Assembly (NCBI RefSeq): GCF_004210375.1
Contig: NC_134834.1
Coordinates: 90,028,170 to 90,092,169 of the forward strand
DNA: 64,000 nt
Reading direction: 5' to 3'
Source: Tachypleus tridentatus
Taxonomy: Eukaryota; Arthropoda; Merostomata; Xiphosura; Limulidae
Part shown: positions 46,821 to 56,238 of the stretch, piece after piece
Numbering within the stretch: the stretch's first letter is position 1
Layout: each line of letters begins with the position of its first letter
Translations under genes and position numbers: made by a program
The notes under the pieces: model-generated
What the model was told of the DNA's origin: nothing
The model's input: the letters and a program-made list of their open reading frames with translations, nothing else
Databases searched by the model: none

Positions 46821-47519
46821 GAAAAATGTATAACTCATTCTTTCAGTTACTTCACATGCAGAGTGTAGAACTCCTCCTTTTGGTTACTTCTCAGTTGGAG
46901 TGTAGAATTCTTCCTTACAGTTACTTGTTGGTTAGAGTGTAGAACTCCTCCTTCTGGTTACTTATGAGTTGAAGTGTAGAACTCTTCCTTCCTGTAACTT
47001 GTTGGTTAGAGTGTAGAACTCTTTCTTTCAGTTACTTCACATGCAGAGTGTAGAACTCTTCCTTATAGCTACTTCACACGCATCGTGTAGAATTCTTACT
47101 TCTAATCATCTCAAATGCTTAGTACAGAACTCTTCCTTCCAGTTACTTTACACACAGAGTGCAGAACTCTTCTCTCCATTTACTTCATACGAAAACAATA
47201 GAACTCTTTCTTTCAGTTACTTCTTGATTAAAAAGTGGAACTCATCCATCCATTTGCTTCATGCAAATATTGTATAACTCTTATAGTTACTTGTTAGTTA
47301 GGGTGTAGAACTCTTCCTTCCAGTAACTTGGACATTAGAATGTAGATCTCTTCCTTCCAGTTACTTGTTGGTTAGAGTGTAGAATTCTTTCTTTCAGTTA
47401 CATCACATGTAGAGTACAGAACTCCTCCTTCTGGTTACTTGTTAGTTAGAGTGTAGAACTCTTTCTTTCAGTTTCTTCACATGCAGAGCGCAGAACTCCT
47501 CCTTCCAGTTACTTGTTAG

Positions 47520-47680
47520 TTTGTTTTTTTCTAGTTGCTTCATGCGAGCACCCTGCTAGTACTACGGTATGTCTACGAATTTACAACGCTAAAATCAGGT
47601 GTTCGACTCCCCTCGGTGTTCTTAGCAGATAGCCTAATGTTGCTTTCCTATAAAAACAACACACAAACGCTTCGTGCAAA
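47520..47680 (+). repeat. Second SINE family, second copy inside minisatellite
   Basis: Nearly the same as the copy at 46,665-46,820, with the same left junction (TTTTTCTAGTTGCTTCATGCG versus TTTTCCTAGTTGCTTAATGCG). It therefore probably arose by duplication of a larger array block, not by a second insertion. B-box: GGTGTTCGACTCCCCTCGG. Confidence 0.8.
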
Positions 47681-48810
47681 GAGTGTAGAACTCATTAATT
47701 CAGTTACTTACTATTTAGAGTGTAGAACTCATTAATTCAGTTACTTACATTTAGAGTGTAGAACTGATCCTTCTGGTTACTTCTCAGTTGAAGTGTAGAA
47801 CTCTTCCTTTCAGTTACTTGATAATTAGAGTGCAGAAATCTTCCTTTCAGTTACTTGCTGGTTAGAGTGTAGAACTCATTCTTTCAGTTTCTTTACATGC
47901 AGAGTGTAGAACTCCTATTTCTTTTTACTTCAGTTGGAGTGTAGAACTCTTCCATCTAATTTCTTCTCACGCAGAGTTAGAACTCTTTCTTCCAGTTCCT
48001 TCTTACTTAGGATGTAGAATTCCTCCTTCCATTTACTTCTTATTTTGAGTGTAGAACTCTTCCTTCCAGTTGCTTCAGACGAGAAGTATGGAACCCTTTA
48101 TTCCAGTTACTTCACAGGCAGAGTGTAGAACTCTTCCTAATAGTTACTTCACACGCATAGTGTAGAACTCTTCCTTCTAGTCACTTCACATGTAGAGTAC
48201 AGAACTCTTCCTTCCAGTTACTTTACACGCAGAATGTAGAACTCTTCTCTCAAGTTACTTCATACAAAAATAATAGAACTCTCTCTTCCAGCTATTTCTT
48301 AATTAAAGTGTAGAACTCTTCCATGCATTTTTCTCATGCTAAGTGTGTATAACTCTTTCTTCCAGTTACTTGATAATTAGAGTGTAGAACTCTTCCTTTC
48401 TGTTACTTCACACGCAGAGTGTAGAACTATTCCTTCCTTTTACTTCTCACTGAGACTGTAAGGCTAGCTCTTCTTTCTGGATACTTCCCACTCAGAGTGT
48501 ATGATACTTTTTCCAGTAGCTTCTTTCTCAGAGTGTATGATACTTTTCCCAGTAGCTTCTTTCTCAGAGTGTAGGATACTTCTTTCCAGTTTCTTCCTAC
48601 TTGGAGTATAGGACTGTTACTTCTAGTTACTTCTTACTTGTAGTGTAGTATATTTCTATTCAGTTACTTCCTACTTACAGTATAGGACTGTCCCTACCAG
48701 TAGCTTCTTACTTGTAGTGTAGTGTATTTCCTTCCAGTTACTTTCTACTTGGAGTATAGGACTCTTCCTTCCAATAGTTTCTTACTTAGAGTGTAGGACA
48801 CTTGAGTTCC

Positions 48811-49465
48811 CTTAATTCCACATATCTTTGACGGTGAAATTCTTCTAACATGAGATAATTAAACAATTTTTAATTATGAAAAAAATATATGTAATCTAAT
48901 TTTGTGAAGTCTCATTACTTACCTAAAATTTGGATATTTCTTGTTCATAACTGATATGAGATAGCTTTTTAATTTCTAGCCATGGTAATTTTCTTTATGT
49001 GCTATTTTTTAATATATATGAGGAACACGATTTCAAGGTACAGTGTGTCGGAACTTAGTAAAAGTATAGCGGACAGGAAACTTATCAACAGCTTGATGGC
49101 TTTTGGCAAATGTTTTGTGGAATTTGATCGATTGAGTCTTAAATAAATTGAAGCTAACATTACTAAAATACCGCAAACACAAAGTAAATACATGTTTTCG
49201 AGTTCGAGCGATTTTTCCATCCGCCTGAGTAGACAAAAATTATACGACTAATTCGAGAAAAGAAAACAAATCCATTTTATCTGGAACTTGTTTTATAATA
49301 TTTTTGATACTTTTCTGTAGAACTGGTTTCTAAGGTTTTACTCTTTGCAACAAGACGTGTTTACAATATCACATAGATAATTGTTGTTAAGAGAAAATAT
49401 ATGATTGTTGCACTTTATTTTAATGTTTTGATAAAGTTCAGAGAAACGACCTTTACATGCCAGTT
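48811..49465. other. No firm gene; weak minus-strand frame
   Basis: A minus-strand frame at 49,002-49,220 (72 codons) begins MEKSLELENMYLL with a hydrophobic stretch and could mimic a signal-anchor exon. An overlapping frame in another phase is equally long and no good splice donor follows. I do not call it a gene. Confidence 0.3.
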
Positions 49466-49469
49466 AAAT

Positions 49470-49530
49470 ATAAAAGAATATATTTTTATTCAAACCATGT
49501 TTCGCCTTTGCGGCTTCTTCGGAATTAATA
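49470..49530 (-). repeat. Hammerhead-like hairpin motif, retroelement terminal fragment
   Basis: On the minus strand: CCGAAGAAGCCGCAAAGGCG, then AAACATGG. This is the stem-loop GCC-GCAAA-GGC followed by GAAAC, preceded by CCGAAGA where a hammerhead core needs CUGAUGA. Penelope-like retroelement termini are known to carry hammerhead cores of this form. At least one essential base (U4) differs, so activity is doubtful. Confidence 0.4.
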
Positions 49531-50520
49531 TACATAATTGAGTGATATTTAAATATTCTTAAAAATTATGAAACTGCTTGTAATGTTCTATTTTACAAGT
49601 CTTCTGTGACATGAGTTTAACAATGTGTAAATGTATTATTGTTGTTGTTGTTCTGTTATAGTATTGTTATGATACTAATTACGTAGCTATACAAACACGT
49701 AACATATATTACTTTAATAATTTATATGCAATAAAGATTTCCTATTTCTTTTGACGATTGATTAATTGCGACCGTAACAGATATATAATATGTTACATCT
49801 AAAGTCGTATCGTTGATTTTCGTTTTTAAGGATTCGAAATTAAGCATCTAAGCTAACAAAACGCGTTCTTTTTTCTTCTTCTTTTGAAATTCTTTAGTAT
49901 ATAGTTAAGTACCGCTTTTTAGCGTGTAAGTTCATAGACTTATCGCTGAGGCGCTGGACAAGTGGAAAAGGCAGTTGAAATAATCCAAAAATTGATGTAA
50001 TTTTAATAAAATGATAAAAAGTAATTGATGAGCGAAATGAAAGGTAACAGATATTTCTCTTTAGACTAAAACGTCAGTATTTGGTATATAAGTGTTTGTC
50101 TCTGTTGCAATAAAAATGAGTTTTTGTTTGTTCCGAAAATGTGTTTGCACCTACTACCTAAATGTGCATGCGTACAAACCAACGTGAGTATACTTTATTA
50201 TACATTTTAGACAGTAATTTGTTAATTCCTTATAATATTGCTCTACAACCTAACGTTAGATATTTTAAAAATTTTAAGTACAGTAAAGTTTAACAATATT
50301 TAAACTACTGTGAAAATGTACACAAGTTAGTGTTAATTAATATATTTATCGAATATAGGCGTACTTAGTAAAGGCCTGATTCGTGTTAAAGGTGAACTTT
50401 CAACAAATTTAATAATTGCCTTAGAAACTGTACTTTGGTTAGGTATAATTCCTGTGTGGTTGACATATTTTAAACACTTTAGTTTTTGAGTAAAAAATGA
50501 AACAATATATACGTGTTTTC
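49531..50520. other. No gene seen
   Basis: AT-rich flank with a short (TTG)n tract near 49,640. No coding region is supported. Confidence 0.4.
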
Positions 50521-50549
50521 GAACTCAAGCTCCTCTCGGTCGCTTGGCT

Positions 50550-50625
50550 GTTTCCGTGACGTTTTATAACTATGACGTAATACGTGCCAGACACGCTTCG
50601 TTGCGCGTCGACCATTTTGTTCCTT
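50550..50625 (+). promoter_or_regulatory. Putative promoter of the THAP gene
   Basis: A CpG-richer stretch with two CRE/ATF-like sites, TGACGTTT (50,557) and TGACGTAA (50,573), and a YY1-like CGACCATTTTG at about 50,609-50,619. It lies 110-180 bp upstream of the THAP start codon. These are motif resemblances only. Confidence 0.35.
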
Positions 50626-50732
50626 TCAGTGCTGGTGTTTTATGTAAATCTATCGGTGCTTTTTTCAGATTACATACTTTGTGAGACTATTTTTGTCTTG
50701 ATATTGCTACTTTATGTTTGTTTTATGATAAC

Positions 50733-51112
50733 ATGGTTTACTGTGTTGCTTATGTATGTAAAAACGGTTCGGCATCGGGCAAAAGCTTCTTTTCGTTTCC
50801 GTGCAAGGAGAAGGAACGGCAAGGTGGCGACAGTGGGTAGGAATGGTCAATAGGAAGAACTGGACTCCTTCACACCATGCAAAGCTTTGTCAAGATCACT
50901 TTGAACGCTTATGTTTTGTGTCGGATCCCACTGTTTTGGATTCCGTGTATTTCAAGCCAGGCAGGTTGAGACTGAAAAAACCATCGGCAGTAGACAGGAT
51001 CGTCCCCACCATCTTTCCTCGTGTAGAGCTGAGGGCTGATCTCAGCCTGCAGTGTTCAGGTTCCACCCCTTTGAAGCCATCCCTTGCCATCACGAAAAGA
51101 ATAAACTTAAAG
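50733..51112 (+). CDS. THAP zinc-finger protein, first coding exon (one frameshift as written)
   Basis: The THAP domain is a C2CH zinc-binding DNA-binding module shared by cellular regulators and P-type transposases. From ATG 50,733 the frame reads MVYCVAYVCKNGSASGKSFF, giving the first two Cys, then SFPCKEKERQ. One base appears to be missing at about 50,818-50,824 (GGCAAGGTGG); after it, RWRQWVGMVNRKNW carries the conserved W. LCQDHF supplies the C-x-x-H ligands and FKPGRLRLKK, then IVPTIFPR, match the A-V-P-T-I-F end of THAP domains. The exon ends at a strong donor, AAAG|GTATGT (51,113). Downstream exons were not found in the window. It is either a live gene with a sequence error, a pseudogene, or a THAP transposase remnant. 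Confidence 0.75.
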
Positions 51113-51659
51113 GTATGTGTGCAGTATAAAGTGATAAACAATAACTAGTATAATATAATAATTTAAAAAGTACAAGTTTTTGAAGAATGTAACTAGACAT
51201 ACACATTTCACGTTCATGAGCGTGTTTTGCATTTGTGGCACCTTAGAGTCAGTGAAATCTTGATTTCTTAGTCTAGACAGTGGACAAATCTATCCCAAAT
51301 AGAGTATATTTGAAGTTTAAAAGCTGGTAGATCATTCTGTAGATGTTTTTGTATCATTTTTACACATGGAAAAGTTTGAAGAATACCATTTTTTCAAATT
51401 TGACATATCAAGATAAATTGAAATAAGACTATGTCTTGAACATGTTGAAGTAATCAAGTACATTTTATGTATTTAAAAAAACAAACATTGTAGACTTGTA
51501 AACAATCAAATATAAACTCCATAACATATTTCCATAACTCATCATAATAAAAGTAATCTTAACACAGTACTTTGTCATTGTCATATTAAATGTAAATCTC
51601 ATAAACCTCATAAAGCATGTTGTTTTAATATATAATCTTATTTCTTCAGTATCACTCAC

Positions 51660-51839
51660 AGTTCCACTACTCTTGCTCGTGGAACTGTCCTCATCACTAG
51701 AACTTGTCAGATCTGTGTCAAAAGTAACTGTTCTAGGTTCGTTCAGAGTAGGTTCGAATTGATATGGCGCCACTCGACACTGTTCAGAACACGAAGTCAA
51801 AACAGACTCTGCCTCTGTTTCTCCGTATGCACTGGCCAT
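51660..51839 (-). CDS. Candidate first coding exon, acidic N-terminus with PYQFEP motif
   Basis: ATG at 51,839 starts exactly 60 codons that end at a perfect donor (ACT|GTGAGT, minus strand at 51,659), phase 0. The peptide begins MASAYGETEAES, has VAPYQFEPTLNEPR in the middle and an acidic Ser-rich end (SSSDEDSSTSKSSGT). A PY-x-FEP motif followed by an acidic Ser-rich stretch is, from memory, typical of the N-termini of invertebrate and fish proteins annotated as P2X7-receptor intracellular-domain-like (C-terminal C-rich zinc module). That module was not found in the window, so the assignment is tentative. Confidence 0.45.
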
Positions 51840-51909
51840 GTTTATTTACATTCAACGCTCTGGCGTTGGCAGTTTGTTTGGCAACTATTACTCCACAGTA
51901 CTTTTCCTA

Positions 51910-51946
51910 GCGGCAAACGTAAAAACTAAAACGTTCGAATTGCCGC
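51910..51946. repeat. Inverted repeat upstream of the minus-strand exon
   Basis: GCGGCAAACGT (51,910-51,920) faces ACGTT-CGAA-TTGCCGC (51,931-51,946). It lies about 70-110 bp upstream of the minus-strand ATG, in a locally GC-richer stretch. It could be a palindromic regulatory site or a hairpin. Confidence 0.5.
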
Positions 51947-52374
51947 TCGGAAAGGGCTCTTTCTGCACCAAGTTATATGTTTCATTTATTAATTAGCACA
52001 TATGTTTTATAAAAAATGTGAACCTGCAAAATTAATCAGTATGAGTAGTTCTTTTGACTACAAAGTTTTCTTTTTTCTGTAAAATTCACGTTTAAACCTG
52101 AGACCAGTGGACTTGCTGAAAAGACAAAAGAATTAGAATTGTTTTTTATTATACAAGAAATCCTCTGTTTGAAGAAGTGCTATTGCAGTGAAGACACCAA
52201 TTTGACCGTTCTAGAGGATGTTTACTATTATATATATTTATGTTGTATAGTTATCAGTTGGCGCACATTTGATGTAGCAAAATATTGTTATATTTGAAAT
52301 TTATTACTGTCCTAATTAATCTTATTTCACATTCTTAAAAGTATATTAGTTTATATTTATAAATGATTTTTAAA

Positions 52375-52475
52375 GCATGAAAGCGTCGGGTTATTTTGAA
52401 AATGACTTGAGAAGGTCAAAACGTTGTTCTGTGTTTTATTATTAAAGTTTTAATACCCATACCAGCCGTTCGCAG
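52375..52475 (+). repeat. Dispersed repeat fragment (Penelope-like terminus?), copy 1
   Basis: GGTCAAAACGTTGTTCTGTG, then TTTTATT, AAAGTTTTAATACCCATAC and CCGTT match 55,330-55,390. A hairpin GACTT-GAGA-AGGTC precedes it. The arrangement hairpin-AAAACGTTGT resembles terminal repeats of Penelope-like elements; I cannot prove the family. Confidence 0.5.
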
Positions 52476-52669
52476 ATACATTATTGGAAATATCTTTCGC
52501 GACACGATTCATTCAGACAAGGCCATGTTATATTACAACAAGCGGTGAAGCATAGTAGTAAGTAATATATACACCCTAATATACCTTAAGGAGTTGATGT
52601 TACATTACGTGAACCGTTAATTCAAGTGACTGGTTGACATTTTATGTCAACTCAGATGGTTGCTACGTT

Positions 52670-52920
52670 TATGTAGACCGAGGAATATCTGCGCTAGTTG
52701 TCCCTAATTTAACTGTAAGACTAGAGGGAAGGCAGCTAATCATCACCACCCACCGCCAACTCTTGGGCTACTCTTTTATCAACGAAAAGTGGAGTTGACC
52801 ACACTTTATAACGTTTCCACTGCTGAAAAGGTGAGCATATTAGGTGTGACGGGGATTCGAACCCGTGACCCTAAGATTATGAGTCTAGTACCTTAACCAC
52901 CTGGCGATGCCGGTACTATA
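52670..52920 (-). repeat. tRNA-Thr-type SINE
   Basis: Reversed SINE with body AAGACTAGAGGGAAGGCAGC, GCCAACTCTTGGGCTACTC, B-box GGGATTCGAACCCGTGACC and a complete but diverged head ending TGGCGATGCCGGTACT. The tail is truncated at about 52,670. Confidence 0.9.
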
Positions 52921-53590
52921 GTAAGTGAGGAGTTAATATTTATTTCGTCCCGAATTTCGTATTGGTATAGCCATGTTTCTCTCTGGATGTATAAAACAGC
53001 TCACAGTTACATCATAACACTTCCTTGCTACATTTAGTATTAAAATATTGTGATTGTTCGCAAATATAAAAATAGACTAAATTTTGAAAATCATTCTTAT
53101 TCGTTGATTTGAGACTATTTAAAAACATTGTAACCAGGTAGAGTGCTCAAAGACCCCTCATCCTTGACAACTTTATTAATTCTTAGTTACTATAGCAACA
53201 TTTAGACTTTTCCCATGATAGCTGGATATTAAACAATTCTACATGTTGTTTGTGTTTAACTGAAATTTTAGTTGTTTTTTTTAAATCTTTAAATTTATCA
53301 TTGTTGTTTAATTGATTTATTTCCATATATAAATATTTATACATTCATTGTTTTATTGTTACAGACCTTCGTCATCTATTTCGCTACTTTCTTTTTTGTT
53401 CGGCGTTTGTGGATAGTTTTTTCAGGTTTTGTATAAACTCGCCACGAAATAAATGAACCTATAGTTTAAATTTTAAATATAAATCGAATCGTCTGCATCA
53501 AACTCGAAGTAATTGGCATTACTTACGCCATTATGGGACACACCAATGATGTGAAACGCAGCTTTAGAATTTACAACCATGACTTGGATG
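52921..53590. other. No gene seen
   Basis: AT-rich sequence between a SINE and the hAT element at 53.6 kb. Nothing coding is supported. Confidence 0.4.
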
Positions 53591-54686
53591 CAGAGATGCC
53601 AACCATTATGATTTGAGTGTAATCATTACGATTTTGGTGTATACATTACGACTATACGCTCATACAGACAAATATTACGACTTGTTGCAACTCCCAAATT
53701 ATTATATATTATATAGGCCTGTACAATAAAGTGATAAATTGTTCCCCCAGGGCTTGAAAGTGGTGAAAAGAAAATTTCTAGTGAGATACAAATAAATTTT
53801 GATAATAAATAAAAGACATAGTCCAAATGGCTGCTTGCGATAATCGTGTTTGTGCTTGAAATAATAAAAAATATTTGTATCTCCGACGTTTACCAATACT
53901 TTGAGTGCGGTGCTTCTCCATACTGGGTACGTGGGTGAATCCATAGTTACGTCGTCAGTGTTTGTTAGCCAATCAGCGCTCGCGTAGATGGGCATTTCTC
54001 GTTTTCTATGCGGCATAGAAACACCAATGTGATCGTTCACAAGTGAAAAAAAAAAAAGAGGCCTCGTTCACCAGACTGTCTTGTTTCTGGTAAATCTAAA
54101 AGGACTAAAATTGTGAATCAAAAATTTAGGAAAGAGTATAGTGCAAAATATCCGGTCATTCCATCAAAAGTCAGTGACAGTCATGCATTTTGTACAGTTT
54201 GTCACATCGATTTTTCTGTGGCACATGGCGGAATAAACGATTGTTCCAGACATACAAAGTCGGCATCTCACCAATAAAAAACTGAGGCAAAGACAAAAAT
54301 GATGCAGATAACGACATTTATGAGTAAGGATTCAGAATATGAAACCATAAATGCAGAAGTGATGTTCACGCAATTCGTCATTGCTTATAATTTACCCCTA
54401 GCTGTAGCCTCTCATGCAGGACATGTATTCAGAGAAATGTTCCCAGACTCTGATGTAGCGAAAAAATATGGCTGTGCTAGAACCAAAACTACAGCCATTG
54501 TACAAATGTTGTGTTGTGAAGATGACAAAATGATTTCAAGCATACTTACTAACAGTGTTTACAGTTTAGCCACAGATGGATCCACAGACATGGATGACTC
54601 AAACCGTATCCAGTGGTTGTACGATATCTGTACGGGTTCTGTCTACCATCATTACGCTCAGTCATTTGAAATAGTTGGCATCTCCG
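53591..54686 (+). mobile_element. Internally deleted hAT-type transposon
   Basis: Left terminus CAGAGATGCCAAC (53,591-53,603) and right terminus GTTGGCATCTCCG (54,674-54,686) are inverted repeats with one mismatch. The left flank ends CTTGGATG and the right flank has C-G-TGGATG, consistent with a decayed 8-bp duplication if two bases were lost at the junction. Inside is the 5' part of a transposase gene that runs straight into the right terminus, so the 3' half was deleted. Confidence 0.65.
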
Positions 54687-54690
54687 TGGA
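54050..54690 (+). pseudogene. hAT-family transposase, N-terminal part only
   Basis: The frame reads KFRKEYSAKYPVIPSKVSDS followed by a BED/TTF-type finger (F-C-T-V-C at about 54,198, then CSRHTKSASH at about 54,250). A TAA comes at about 54,276 and the frame reopens at 54,299. Next are AVASHAGHVFREMFPD, ARTKTTAIVQML and VYSLATDGSTDMDDS, the last matching the catalytic L-x-T-D-G-S-x-D block of hAT relatives. A shift after this block (about 54,600) restores KPYPVVVRYL, analogous to x-N-P-x-x-V-R. The gene is then cut off by the right terminus. Confidence 0.7.
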
Positions 54691-54727
54691 TGTGGTCATT
54701 ATAGTAAGCCCATTTTCTTTCATATAA

Positions 54728-55285
54728 ACATATTTATTTTGGCTTGAGTTGGGGAGTATTGAAACAAAAAAAGTAATATACACACGTTTCTGTTGCCTTT
54801 TCCTTTGATATTTTTTGTTAAATCCGCGTTACCATAACAACATATATCAGCCAATGGTAGATCACATTGTATCTCAATCTCTCGGTCTCCCCTATGTGGA
54901 ATGAGATTAACTAGTCATGTGTAAAGCACTTATCACCATGAATAAATTCGATATATTTATTAAGTAAGAATTGATAGATTTAAGCAATCACGCGTGTTTA
55001 ACAAATGCGTTAGTTTACAAGACGAGTTGCTGTTGGAAGAACATTTCTTGATCATTTCACGAATACATTAAGTGAAGATGTTCAGTTTAGAAAACAGTAG
55101 CACACACCTCACTTTAAATTAACATATGTTGAACTGCAGCCAGTATTGGGTAGGGCAAGCTCGTTTAACTTTTGTTAAAACACGATTGTTCTTTAACACA
55201 AATTCGTCCATGACCTTGGCCATGTATTTTATCTATTACTTCTAATAAATCCGTGATGACGATAAACTCATTTGAAGTAAAACTG
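54728..55285. other. No gene seen
   Basis: AT-rich, no recognisable feature. Confidence 0.35.
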
Positions 55286-55289
55286 TATT

Positions 55290-55405
55290 TCAGGACGGTG
55301 GGTATAAAAAAAAACAACTTTTTTTAGAATGTCAAAACGTTGTCCTGTATTTTATTTTCGAAAAAGTTTTAACACCCATAAGAACCGTCTTGAGATACAG
55401 TTCTA
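55290..55405 (+). repeat. Dispersed repeat fragment with inverted arms, copy 2
   Basis: Homologous to 52,375-52,475: GTCAAAACGTTGTCCTGTAT, then AAAGTTTTAACACCCATA and GAACCGTC. Its right end (ACACCCATAAGAACCGTC) is partly mirrored by GACGGTGGGTATAAAA at 55,294, giving an inverted arrangement expected for inverted terminal repeats of Penelope-like elements. The family is uncertain. Confidence 0.5.
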
Positions 55406-56238
55406 ACATGTATGCAAACACCAGAGCTTTATACTCGCCTATGAAATTTTATGACAATTTTCAGTAGTTTATAGGATTACTTAAATCCAGATTAATTGCT
55501 ATTTTTATTTAAAATTTCGTTAGTTTAACATTCTTTTTCCATATAATCAAAGCACAAAACTATCACTCCAATGAGAAATAGACAAATCAACATAAACCTC
55601 CTCCTGGAACCCACCTGAGTGATTTGATAATTGTAATTCTTTTATGTTGGGTTCGAGTATTTCGGTGGATACAGCTCCTGACAGACCATTCTGTAGCTAT
55701 TCGCTAAACAAATAAAACAATGAAGTGAAATAACACACCACAAAATAGCTTTACTTAGAGAAACTATCTAGCTACGTTTACTATGTATTTAATATTATAA
55801 AAGCCAACTTTTTCTTGGCAATAGCCCATAATAAATACTGGCAGGTATCGAAAGCAACTGACATTATTGTATCTTGTATACATACCGACTTACATAATTT
55901 GACATTGTTTTAGCATTAATAATCTCTTGGGAAATTTTATCGGTTATCTTTCAGAGAAGTTAACCAATGCCTTTCTATCTTACCAAGGGTGCGAAAAAGT
56001 AGTTTTTAATAACCTTCTAAAATACTGTTAAAATATCAAATTTCACACTCAGTGACAGGAAGAAATAACTATTTCAAAATATGAATAATTACTTTAATAG
56101 CATTTCAAACTGGAAATTACATTTTTGAAGCTAAAATTTTCTTTTTAACCCATTATGTTGTTTCATATTAATATATTAACAACATAGTAAATAATAGTAT
56201 GAAATATATTATTTTCCCTAATTTGTAATTGTGAAATA
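55406..56238. other. No gene seen
   Basis: AT-rich, no supportable feature. Confidence 0.35.

Larger units (their letters stand above)
46530..48810. repeat. 37-bp-period minisatellite with higher-order structure
   Basis: About 55-60 units of a 37-bp motif containing GTGTAGAACTCTTCC and CAGTTACTTGTTAG. It begins near GAACACTTCCTTCCAG (46,529) and degrades after 48,440 into related TACTT(C/G)-rich units ending near 48,805. Unit variants recur in blocks: 47,030-47,280 is repeated at 48,110-48,355. Two SINE copies are included. The frames that cross it are repeat artefacts. Confidence 0.9.

Noticed and set aside
47041-47735. Open frames inside the 37-bp minisatellite
   Set aside because: They follow the repeat, have no start context and change with unit variants.
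46530-48810. CRISPR-like array (regular 37-bp period)
   Set aside because: Units are contiguous with no unique spacers, and the context is a eukaryotic genome; it is a minisatellite.
49002-49236. Two overlapping minus-strand frames, one with a signal-anchor-like start
   Set aside because: Two equally long frames compete, no splice donor follows and no family motif is seen.
53702-54040. 112-codon minus-strand frame upstream of the deleted hAT transposase
   Set aside because: It lies in the 5' non-coding part of the hAT, opposite to its gene, and has no recognisable motif.
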